64,000 nt of DNA, from NCBI GenBank assembly GCA_013368315.1, contig JAACJM010000276.1, forward strand, positions 42,005 to 106,004. Direction: 5' to 3'. Numbering within the stretch: the stretch's first letter is position 1; the number at the start of each line of letters is the position of its first letter. Below, piece by piece: positions 32,590-42,500 of this stretch. This DNA is from Tetrapyrgos nigripes. Its lineage: Eukaryota > Basidiomycota > Agaricomycetes > Agaricales > Campanellaceae. Position numbers and translations under genes: made by a program. The notes under the pieces were generated by a model. It searched no databases. It was given only the letters and a program-made list of their open reading frames with translations, and was not told the origin of the DNA.

Positions 32590-34416
32590 ATGTCCTCCAA
32601 CGTCCTGATGACTACTGTACCCGTCTTCGCCGGTGTTGATTTCAACATCTGGGCTGACATCCTTCTCGCCTGGTTGCAGGCTACTGGACTTAGTTCTGTC
32701 CTTAGCACTGACCGCCCTGATGATGCCGAAGTGAGTCTCGTCTCCCCTCTGACTGATGAAGACACGGCGGCTCAAGCTGAGGCTATCATGGCGGCTCAAA
32801 AGAAACAGGCTGACTGGGATGAGAAGAACGATAAGGCCATGGGGTCTATCAAACTTCGTCTCTCTCCTCCCGTTCGTCAGAAAACGTTTGGAATGACTAC
32901 CGCCAAGGAAATTTGGGTCTTTCTCAAGAAGACCTATGGGAAACCTGGTGTTTCCGCAATCTACACGGATTTCAAACGTGCTACCTCCATCACTATCCCC
33001 AACGACGCCAATCCTAGCGCTGCGATCGAGCTTATTCGCATGCACTTCGATAGGGTCAGTGCCGCCGGTATCCCCACTGATGGCACCTCAGCCACTTCCA
33101 TTACAAAAGTCGCCAACTTCCTCATCGTTATGTTCATCATCTCCAAACTTCCTCCCAGATATGAGTATCTCATCAATCAGTATACTCAATGTTCTATCAA
33201 ACAGATTGATGGACAAAGTCTCGATGAACTCCAATATGAGATTGTCAATATTTGGGAATCTCGCCAGGGAGCTTTCAAGGGGCCTTCAGGAAAAGCCCAA
33301 GCCAACCGTCTTTCAGCTGTCAAGCGAAAGGACGGTAACCCTACTTTCCAACAGCAGCAGCAGCAGCGCCCTAGTGGCAGCAGCAGCGGCGCTAACGGAG
33401 CCAGCGGCTCTAACGGAAATAACAAGGGAAAAGGCAAAGGAAAGGGCAAAGGAAAGGCTAATTTCCGTCGAGGAGGTCGAGCTGGAAAGTTCGAACAGGC
33501 CAAGAGACAGGGCCAGGCACATCTCGTCAACGACGACATGTCTCCCATGATGCACACAGTCACCGTCGTCAACACACCCGCTGCAATTGATACCCGTACC
33601 AAAAGAGCTATCAATCTTGCACGCGATATTGGCGCTAGACCATCTGACCGGTTCAGATGCCGATATGGCATGCGCTCAAGGAGAAGATGCCAGCTGGAAC
33701 GAGGACACTCTGGTGAACACTTCGGAACTCGGAAGTGTGTTTGGTACCACAACGACGGAGTCAGGTGCAAAGGTTTCTCAGGACATCCAGACACCTGTTC
33801 CACTTATCGACCGGATTGCCGCGGATCCTGCTGCCGAGATGATGGAATGCGCAATTCACCTTGGGGAGAGGTTCCAGAACCCCGAGGATTCCCTACACCT
33901 CTATGGGGAACCACTCAGAGCAACGCTGAACACCGTTGCCCCAACGGGAACCCGTGGCACTCCTTCCCTTATCCAACGACTTGCTGCAGTCCGCAGCGAG
34001 ATGCCAAGTGGCTCACAGCCTGCACCTCCCAATGGCATGATCACTCAATCCTTGCCATCCAGCCGTGTTGCAAGCCCAACACCTGGCACGACTTCGACGG
34101 GATGGGAATGGCTGACTCCTCATCTCCAAAACGAGGATGGAAGGTACGACGAGCTAATCGACTGGCAGCGAGACGCGACAATCGGACTAGGAGGGATGGA
34201 ATTACCCTCCAGGGCTCCAACTCCGAGTTCAATGCCAGAACTCCGGAGCATGTCTCCAAGCCTATCCGAAACCAGCGATCTCGAGTACATGTCGACTCCG
34301 CCATCAATCGGCAGGATGAGTCTACCTACGTCACCCGTAGAGGACACCGCATCGTTCGGAATTCCAAGTCCACGACCTTCTACCCCCGTCAGGGTTACCG
34401 TCAATGCCGCAAATAA
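32590..34416 (+). CDS. gag: copia 1 gag with Cys/His module
   Basis: The 608-codon frame starts at the ATG at 32590. The N-terminal about 240 residues are a copia-type Gag (AKEIWVFLKKTYGKPG, PPRYEYLINQYTQ), followed by a Gln/Ser/Gly-rich linker and a basic GKGKGKGKGK stretch. Residues about 356-406 (33655-33807) hold two Cys/His modules, CRYGMRSRRRC-GHSGEH and CVWYHND-RC-GHPDTC, then STY, replacing the usual CCHC knuckle. This closely resembles the accessory ORF of the chromovirus (9168-9320). The rest is Trp/Cys/Arg-rich. From about 33551 the +1 frame is open too and becomes pol, so the C-terminal part is either truly dual-coding or, after a single-base insertion, out of frame. Confidence 0.75.
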   Translation: MSSNVLMTTVPVFAGVDFNIWADILLAWLQATGLSSVLSTDRPDDAEVSLVSPLTDEDTAAQAEAIMAAQKKQADWDEKNDKAMGSIKLRLSPPVRQKTFGMTTAKEIWVFLKKTYGKPGVSAIYTDFKRATSITIPNDANPSAAIELIRMHFDRVSAAGIPTDGTSATSITKVANFLIVMFIISKLPPRYEYLINQYTQCSIKQIDGQSLDELQYEIVNIWESRQGAFKGPSGKAQANRLSAVKRKDGNPTFQQQQQQRPSGSSSGANGASGSNGNNKGKGKGKGKGKANFRRGGRAGKFEQAKRQGQAHLVNDDMSPMMHTVTVVNTPAAIDTRTKRAINLARDIGARPSDRFRCRYGMRSRRRCQLERGHSGEHFGTRKCVWYHNDGVRCKGFSGHPDTCSTYRPDCRGSCCRDDGMRNSPWGEVPEPRGFPTPLWGTTQSNAEHRCPNGNPWHSFPYPTTCCSPQRDAKWLTACTSQWHDHSILAIQPCCKPNTWHDFDGMGMADSSSPKRGWKVRRANRLAARRDNRTRRDGITLQGSNSEFNARTPEHVSKPIRNQRSRVHVDSAINRQDESTYVTRRGHRIVRNSKSTTFYPRQGYRQCRK

Positions 34417-37081
34417 TTATGGATGGTCCTTAGACTCCGAACCCTCCGGCTTGGACAACGGTTATCTCAGGTCAGATCTCAATTTAGATCTTATGAATAA
34501 AAGTACTGATGCACTTTTCTCAGCAGCTCGTAATTTGGAAGCAGGTTCTTCATGTATATATTTATTACATACCGCTCCTCTGGGTTTAACAACCCCTTTT
34601 ATTTATAATGATCTGTACACTAGCCCTGGCGGCAACAATAAATATTTATGTGCCTGTGGCACTCTGTTCTCACTATGCCAGAAGTGTAAGAAAAAGAGAT
34701 CTGATACTGTCAAAATCCACTTCAGTGATGGATGGTTACTTGATTCTGGAGCATCAGCGCATTTTACGTTCGACATCAATGACTTTGTTGAATTGAGTTA
34801 TATAAAACCAATTCCAGTAAAAACTGCCAATGGATTCACGAAAATTCGTGCATCTGGAACAGTCCTGATCTCTCAACGTAAAAGAGTTATGAAATTATAT
34901 CCGGTCTATTACATTCCCGATCTAAATCAACGACTCTTATCTGTTGGTCAATTCTTAAATGACAACATGTTTATGCGCGGAAACTCCGATCACATCATTA
35001 TTTCAAGAAATACAACATTCTTGACTTTCTCAAAGCGTATACCGGAAGAAACGCTATACTATCTTCCACACAAATCGAAAATTGTCGCTTCTAAAGCCAA
35101 TCTTTTGATTTATCTTATCGACTACGAGACTTTACATCGTCGTATAGGACATCCTTCTCGTGATGTTCTTAAACATGTCCGACAACACACCCTTGGCACT
35201 CCTGAATTCATTATTCCGAAGGAACTTCCTTTGTGCAAAGGCTGTCTTGAAGGCAAAACCCCCAGAAAGAATTACCCTCCTAACGAACGACGTGCTACTC
35301 GTCCTTTCCAAATTATCCATACGGATTTACATGAATACCCCACGATATCCTATCACAAGTACAAGTATATAATCGTCTTCTTTGATGATTACACTTCAGA
35401 TGCTTGGATACGTTTTCTTAATGACAAAAAACAACCACTAACTGCCACTCGCCAGTTCCTTGCAATGGTAGAAACTCAATATAAGACGAAAGTCGAACAG
35501 TGGATGTCTGATATGGGTGGTGAATTCATTAAAGGCACCTACCGAGAAATGTTACTCGAAAAGGGTGTTAAAATCCTTAACAGTGCACCATACATTCATC
35601 AACAAAATGGTCGAGCGGAGCGCTTTATACGCACCCTAATGGATAAGTCATTGGCAATGATGAAATTAGCATGTCTACCTGAATCGTGGTGGGAATATGC
35701 TGTCCGTCATGGATTGTATGTCTATCGACGTACTCCCTTACGACGACACAAATGGATAACTCCATTTGAAATGCTTGAAAAGGAAAAACCACGTATCGAT
35801 CATTTACGAGTTTTTGGCTGTGGAGCTTATGTCTTTAAACCCGAGGAAACTCGAAAGAACAAACTCGCTTCCAAGTCAGAACTCATGACATATCTTGGTG
35901 TAGCACCAGGAGAACGTGGAAATCTTTTCATGCGTACAAACAATGCGGAATTTACATCCCCGCAAGCCGTGTTTGAGGAAGACTTCTTTCCTCGATGTAA
36001 AACTCAATCTCGTAATTCGAAACAACTACCTATCGAGTCATCGCACGACGATTGCACCCCTCTACCACAAACAATCCCTGACGATGATGATGAAGATTTT
36101 CATCATCGTCCTCCTCGCATCCCTTCAACAAGGAGACCTGATCAACTTCGTGACGACGAACCTGAACAGGATCCACCGCCTTCGTCCCCGGATAGTGACT
36201 CTGAGCCTAGAAGAACGGTAACACCACCGCCAGTGGAGACACCACCTCCTCAGGCACCTCGAAAGCCCAGAGCTCCTAGACAAAGACGGCCACCAACAGA
36301 ACCAACGCGTCGAAGCGAGCGTACTGGTACTGTACCTAAACGATACGGGGATAAACACCCTGTAGAAGTTGAACGCGATCTTGAACCACAAATCGCAGCT
36401 GATAAAAGAGCGGAAGCAAAAGCTAAAGCAGAGAGAGACGCTCGGAGAGAAAACCGACGTCAGCAAACTGCAGAGCAACAGGTTCCCGGACCTAGTTCTG
36501 CATCTGGAAGCGCACCCCAGGGGGAGCAGCAAGCCGAGAGTGATGACTCTGCACGCCCTGAATCAGAAGAAATGGCAGAACCGTGCCGTGAAGGGGGAGT
36601 ATCTATAAATTTCTTGCTTATGCAGGCAATTGCTCCTGGAGAAATCGATTCCCACTTGCTTATTCAGAAAGTTACTTCGAAGAATGATGGGAATCAACCG
36701 AATGTTCGTAATATTCGCGAATGGACATTCAAAGATATTGCTCGCTTACCTATAGCTGAGCAAGAGGAATGGAAAGTCGCTTGCCGCGAAGAACTAGAGG
36801 CTCTTCGCAAGCGCGACACCTATGAATTGGTCGAAAGACCTAAAGATAGGAAAGTTATCAAAAACCGATGGGTCTTCGACATCAAAACTGATGGTCGTAA
36901 AAAGGCAAGACTCGTTGCAAAAGGTTTTTCACAGGTCGAAGGCATAGACTTTGATCAAATATATTCGCCTGTTGTTCGATTCGAGACTGTGCGCTTAATC
37001 TTCGCTTTAGCAGCACTTAAGGGCTGGCACGTGTCCGGTGTCGATGTCCGATCAGCCTACTTTATATGGCTTACTCGATGA
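33551..37081 (+). pseudogene. pol: copia 1 pol, first part: protease, integrase, RT start
   Basis: Open in the +1 frame relative to gag. A Ser/Pro-rich leader (33551-34700) precedes a CxC-xx-CxxC patch (LCACGTLFSLCQKC) and the protease motif LLDSGASAHF (34740). The GAG-pre-integrase domain (HRRIGHPSRDVL, CKGCLEGK) and integrase core (HTDLHEY, MSDMGGEF, YIHQQNGRAERFIRTL) follow, then a Pro/Arg-rich linker and the RT start (NRWVFDIKTDGRKKARLVAKGF). The frame is lost by a one-base insertion in CCTACTTTATATGG (about 37060-37070), after which RT continues in the next frame. Confidence 0.88.
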
Positions 37082-38057
37082 AGAAATCTATATGGAACAA
37101 CCGGAAGCTTTTAAAGTAAAAGGACAAGAGCATAAAGTCGTTCGGCTTCTTCGTGCTCTTTACGGACTCAAACAAGCAGGACTTGCGTGGTGGAAAAGTC
37201 TTGATAAGTCCATGGCGGAACTTGGTTTTAAACGAATCATCTCCGACGCCGGAATCTTCATTCACAAACGCTATAACGCCAACAATAATCTTATTGAAAA
37301 TTCTATCGTTATTGCTGTAGTCTATGTGGATGACGCTCTATTCTGTGGAGCTAACAAAACCTTAGTCTTACGACTCAAAGGAGACTTTATGAAGAGATGG
37401 GAATGTAGGGATCTAGGCGATGCCAAAGAATTCCTTAGGATGAGAATTACCAGGAAAGGCAGCAAGATCTCTTTAGATCAGTGCGCTTATCTGGATAAAA
37501 TCCTAGAAACATATGGAATGCAAAACGCGAAAGCTTCTGCTACCCCATTACCTGGCAATTATCACCCTCTTCCTCTTCCGAATGACACTCCTGTCAATTA
37601 TACTCTTCATCAAAGTTATCAGGAGATAATCGGATCCTTACTCTACTTGATGTTAGGAACACGTCCTGATATTTCCTTTGCTGTCACAAAACTTGCGCAA
37701 TTTGCTGCAAACCCCTCACAAGAACACTACAATAGGGCGAAAGACATTTGCCGTTATCTCGTTGGCACTAGAAAATATGCTCTTGTGTACAACGGTCGAG
37801 GGGGAGAAGGCTTATCAGCCTATACAGACTCTGATTGGGGATCAGATCCTGGAACTCACAAATCTCAAACTGGCTTCTTTCTACAATTAGCCCAAGCACC
37901 ATTTAGCTGGACGTCTAGACAACAAAAGACAGTTGCTCTATCTTTGACTGAAGCTGAATACATGGCACTTAGTGACTGCAGTCGACAAGTCTGTTGGTTC
38001 AAGACTCTTCTCAATGAAATCGAATATCCTCTTCACGCTATTCCAATTCTACGGTGA
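37064..38057 (+). pseudogene. pol: copia 1 pol, RT end and RNase H
   Basis: Continues RT after the shift at about 37065: LLDEEIYMEQPEAF, ALYGLKQAGLAWW, the catalytic VVYVDDALF (about 37320), LGTRPDISFAV, then RNase H (YTDSDWGSDPGTHKSQTGFF, SLTEAEYMALSDC). A further one-base insertion near 38050 ends the frame. Confidence 0.88.
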
Positions 38058-38280
38058 CAATCAGGGATCAATTTTTATTGCATCAAACCCTGTCACGGAT
38101 AAGCGAACGAAACACATTGATATTCGATATCATTTTGTTCGAGAAAAAGTCATCGACGAGACAGTCAAGTTATTCTTCATTGAAGGAAGCAATAACCCTG
38201 CAGATCTACTCACTAAAAGCTTTAGACCGAGTAAAGTTTGAGAAGTTCAGAAAAAATTAGGACTTCAGTTTTATAATTGA
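38054..38280 (+). pseudogene. pol: copia 1 RNase H C-terminus
   Basis: In the third frame: YGDNQGSIFIASNPV, KHIDIRYHFVREK, NNPADLLTK. Two more single-base changes in A-runs (about 38215 and 38252) break the tail. Confidence 0.8.
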
Positions 38281-38377
38281 AGAAATCGCATCGAAAACGT
38301 CGAGGCACTGAATCCCTTCCTTCCATGGCTGCTTACAGCGCCTACCTATGCTTACACACACTACCGTGCTGCTTAGC

Positions 38378-38386
38378 AAGGGGGAG
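38378..38386 (+). other. polypurine tract of copia element 1
   Basis: AAGGGGGAG directly upstream of the 3' LTR. Confidence 0.75.
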
Positions 38387-38754
38387 TGTTGAATTGGCGC
38401 ATTGAGTTGCAGCCATCAACGTATTCTATGTAGAACAATAATAGTAGTTATATATAGAACAATAAGATTATATAGACAATAAAGTGTAGTATGACAATAG
38501 TCTACGAAACCAGCATTGTTCTATCCAGTACAATAGAATCTTATTGTTACTCTAGTATTAGTTTACATATATTTGTACCTCCTAAAAGGTATATAAGGAC
38601 TTGTAGATAGTCCTCCAAATAACAGGTTTTACACTTAACCCACATCGCTCTACAAGCCTCTAACTAGCCTTATAAGCTAACTCTTATCCCCAGGTAAGTA
38701 GCGTAGTTGCCACTGCGTTTAGTAGTGTACAAGCCGTACCATGCCTGCTTAACA
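38387..38754 (+). repeat. 3' LTR of copia element 1
   Basis: 368 bp; about 13 substitutions relative to 31906-32273. Confidence 0.94.
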
Positions 38755-38861
38755 GTCAGGATAGAGTTTGTCTGAGTGCGGAATCGAGATCAATCGAGAT
38801 TGGGTTGTGCACGGGCACTGGTCATCTAGATCTGGTCTGGTGAGTAGGGCTCACTTTCCTA

Positions 38862-38991
38862 CACGCCGAAAGGACAAAAATATCCGCTCGACGGATAGAT
38901 GACATTATTTTACTGATATAAGACGTTTCTGTACAAAAATGTGTTTCTGTACGCCTTTCTGCCGAGCGGATATTTTTGTATTTTCGGCGTG
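38862..38991. mobile_element. 130-bp MITE with CACGCCGAAA inverted repeats
   Basis: The left arm CACGCCGAAAGGACAAAAAT... (38862-38890) and right arm (38963-38991, inverted CACGCCGAAAATACAAAAAT...) match over about 28 bp. CTA flanks both ends (38859-38861, 38992-38994). CAC-starting TIRs plus a 3-bp duplication suggest a CACTA-type non-autonomous element. A relic occurs near 63507. Confidence 0.7.
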
Positions 38992-39055
38992 CTATTTCCC
39001 TTCTCTGTTTTGACGTGGCGTAGTCCTGCAGGCATGTGGTGTCATTCCTTTACAT

Positions 39056-39244
39056 TTCGCGCTGTCAGCATCCGGCACTGAAAGCTTCTTGAATGGACGG
39101 GATCGCATTGGGCGTCAATTAGAAGACGTGACAGAGTCACAGTGGGTCCCCATAGTCCCCATGGATTTGGAAGACCCCGAAGAAATCCAGTCATCTACTC
39201 TCTCAAAGCTTCCGTTGGAAATTGGTATCTGCGATGAGGGTTAA
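39056..39244 (+). CDS. candidate terminal exon of an unknown gene
   Basis: An open frame of 62 codons to TAA at 39242-39244 reads like protein (SGTESFLNGRDRIGRQLEDV, QWVPIVPMDLEDPEEI) and could start at an acceptor near 39078. No upstream exon is visible before the MITE and the copia LTR, so it may be a remnant cut off by those insertions. Family not recognised. Confidence 0.3.
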   Translation, partial: FALSASGTESFLNGRDRIGRQLEDVTESQWVPIVPMDLEDPEEIQSSTLSKLPLEIGICDEG

Positions 39245-39523
39245 GGGTAGAGAGTGATAGCAGAGCGGTCGGACCTTGACCTTCTGTGTGGGCGACGAAA
39301 TCGATGTATGTAGTACCCCTGTCTGTGGTATCCTTTGTTCTCATTGAAAGCTGTACATTGCTCCATCAAACCTTGTTTTTGAGGCTATCCTTAGTTCAGG
39401 ACTCCCCGTTATCGATAATTCAAATTCTGGGGCTCCTTTGTCTACTTCGCCGCTAGCGGGCCCAAATACTTTGTGTGTCGAGACAACGTGTTTTTCCCTC
39501 GTCCTGGTTGTCTTTCTACCACC

Positions 39524-42500
39524 ATGTCGACTCTGGAATATCTTGTCTATCATGTATTTCTACCACCGAAGCTACCCGAGAAAGACGCAGAAGAGCACAT
39601 GGTCATCAACGAGACTGCCTTGTGCAGAACGGTTCTGAAGTCCGCCACAAAATACCTGGGTTCAGGGCTTGTTGCTGAAGAGTACCGTTCGGATCGGAGA
39701 GTGCTCGTCGGTATGCTGGATCATTTGGCGAAGTCTCAGGCTGCAGGGGAGATGATGACTGAGGTATTGAAGGATTCGTTCTTGAGTATGAGGGAAGGAG
39801 GTAAATTGCTTGTTTTTTGTCTCAGTGATATAACATTGACCACCTTCGCGATTTTCAGACGTCCGTGCTTTCTTGGTACGCGAGCAGAACGCTGGCGTTA
39901 TCTTCAGGAAGCATGCAACTGAGGTCGTCTATGAAGCCTTCGAGGTACAGCCGCCGACGGAAAAGGTCACGTCTACGCAAGGGAAGCTATCCTGCTCCTA
40001 TCCCGGCCCAGCTATCTCTATTCCTCTCCATCATTTCGAATATCCCTTGTTCCTGCGAGAGTTATCTTCCTTTCTCGTCCAAATGGACTCCGACACTCTT
40101 GATTCCGCTGCTACGTCCAAGAAAGCTGGGGCCAAGGTCATTGAGCGGGTATCAGAAATCTGCGGGTACCCCATGCGGGTACACAGCGGGTACATGCGGG
40201 TGATGCGGGTGATGCGGGTACCCATTACCCTTTGCTTATCATGTAGAATCTTAGTTGATTAAGCCTTCTAATTGCTCTTTTTATTGTGTAGATAGTCCTT
40301 TCAAAATGCAGAGTCTGTTGTGTAGCAATTTCACAAAGAACAGAACGCGCTGTCGGTATTGAGGTAAAATCATTCATACAAAAATGATGGGATTTACGCT
40401 CATCCTCGTTATATCACTTCCCTTTTGACTGGTATCTTGCGTGGCGTTGGAAAGCCCGTAGATATACCACGTATCCACAAGCATATTGCTGACGAAGTCC
40501 TTTGGGATAAAGCTCGTCTTCCTTGGCGTCGGTCCATGGTTTGGTCGGTAATTCGCATTGCCCTCCAAACTTATTTTACTCGGCGTGGGGCTAATAGCGA
40601 GTACAAGACGTTCATGATACTCGTCATGTGTGATATATTGGAGGACGCTGTCAAAGCCCGTTTTGTCAACGATTTGTTGTTCATTATGCGGGCTAAAATC
40701 GCTGTTCGCGTCTCCAAACTTGGGTCCTCGGCCCCTGGCTTTGCTTTAGAGCGAGCAAAAGACGTTTCCGAGAGAGTGGAAGCTGTCCTCAAGGCTCGTT
40801 GGGTCGATATTCACAATGCGCAGGCAGAGTCTCCCCCTTGGGACGCTGATTTTCTTTGTGCTTGGGCGGAACGGGATACACTCCTGACTCTTCCAAAGTC
40901 CCGTCAGTACATCCAGAATGTTTTGACCCCTACGAGCAACGAGACGATTCCCGACAGATTCTAGCCCAATTGTCCTCGCCGGCCACTCCGAGATCTCAAA
41001 CGCTTCCAGAACTGTACCCCATCATTCCTGAAAGCCGCCTTTGCAAAGGAGACGTACATTGCATTGGCAGACTTGGAGCTTTCCATTGAGAACAATCTTG
41101 ACGAGTGGCTTGACGAATACAGTTCCTATCCGACGGCTTCTTCTATCCTTTACGATATCATAATCGAATATTGGTCCGTAGCTATCAAACACTACAAGTT
41201 CCCAGAGGACAACTCAATCATGATCCTCACTTTGTTTGACCTTTGGGTTGCGTTGGACAAAGTCGTCGTAAAGAAGATACCACTCCTCTCCCAGTTTTCT
41301 CCCGAAGTGCCTCCGGAGTTGTTTGAACCTCTTCTGCTACGCAAGTCTTCCTCTATTCGTCGACTTGTTCAGATCCATCGCTACCTCCGGTTTCGTCACG
41401 AGAACGCAAAGCAGGGGTCTGTATTCACGGACCCCACGCAAAGTAACAGTTTGGCGGTCAAATATTTCGATCAGACCCCGGCTCTTCAGAAAGCAAAGCA
41501 GGATATCGAGATGGCTGCTCAGCAGAGGAAAGATGAAAAACGGATGGAGTGGACCAAAAAGCGGCAGGAGCACACAGATCTCACGGACCGTGTCCGTCAG
41601 CTTCCATGCGTTGATTTTGGATGGCGCAAGCACTCACGACACTGTGAGAGATGCAGGCTTTTGTCACGGGCAGGACGACTCAAAATCACTGTTCATGAAT
41701 GGCCTCTTCCTTGTGACGACGATTCAGCCAAAACAGTCATTTTCGAGATGAAGGTTCCAGTCGATTTTCGGGTGTGGAGGGATGCGACATTCGCTCTTCT
41801 TAACGACTTGTGTCAACCGCCGGCTCGGGATCACTCCTCCGGTCAGCAGCCGTCGACATATCTATACAATCAGCAGAACCCCGAGTTAGCAGAATTGCGG
41901 ACGATGAAGGAGGATGTTGGCGGAATCACCCTGGCATCAGTAGAAAAATCATTTCTCCAGGCTCACTACAAGTCCAAAAAGGTCGGGAAAGCACTCTTGG
42001 AGAAGGATGTTATCGTCCCGAATGGTCTGGCCTTCCAGCTGCATGATATAACCACCGGTAGCTGGCCTGCAAAGCGACCATTTCCGTCCGTAAAACTCAC
42101 GCTTTCTCATCTCTGCACGTTGCGCCTTCCGACCTCTCAAACAGCTTACGACTCGTTGCAACCGTCCATCGAGACGACAGAGTACACCCCTAATGCTGCT
42201 GTAGCTCATCAGCATAACTGCCGGGATCAGCTCAGTTTGCACGAGTTTCTCTCTTTTGCGACAGTAAGGAGTGGGGAGAACCTTCAGTGGTTGAATATCG
42301 CCAAAGAGATCAAAACTCGTGTGCTGACATTTCACAATGACGAAGTTTATCTTCTGTTGATGCAGACCGCTTTGCAAGTTGGGAAGATATCAGCATCTGG
42401 CGAATTGGACGGACATTCGGATCTCAAATCGCCGAGTTTCTGCAAGACCTTACTTCGCGAACTCGACTACCTCCTGACCGACGTTCAGTCTAATTGGATG

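Larger units (their letters stand above)
31906..38754 (+). mobile_element. Ty1/copia LTR retrotransposon 1
   Basis: The 6,849-bp element has two 368-bp LTRs (TGTTG...AACA), a half-tRNA initiator-Met primer site at 32274, gag, pol and a polypurine tract at 38378-38386. The LTRs differ at about 13 positions (about 3.5%), so it is older than the chromovirus. Three single-base shifts break gag-pol. No target duplication exists: left flank CTATG, right flank GTCAG. Confidence 0.95.

Noticed and set aside
33186..33803. 205-codon minus-strand frame opposite copia gag
   Set aside because: Explained by the repetitive CAG/GGC composition of gag; no recognisable features.
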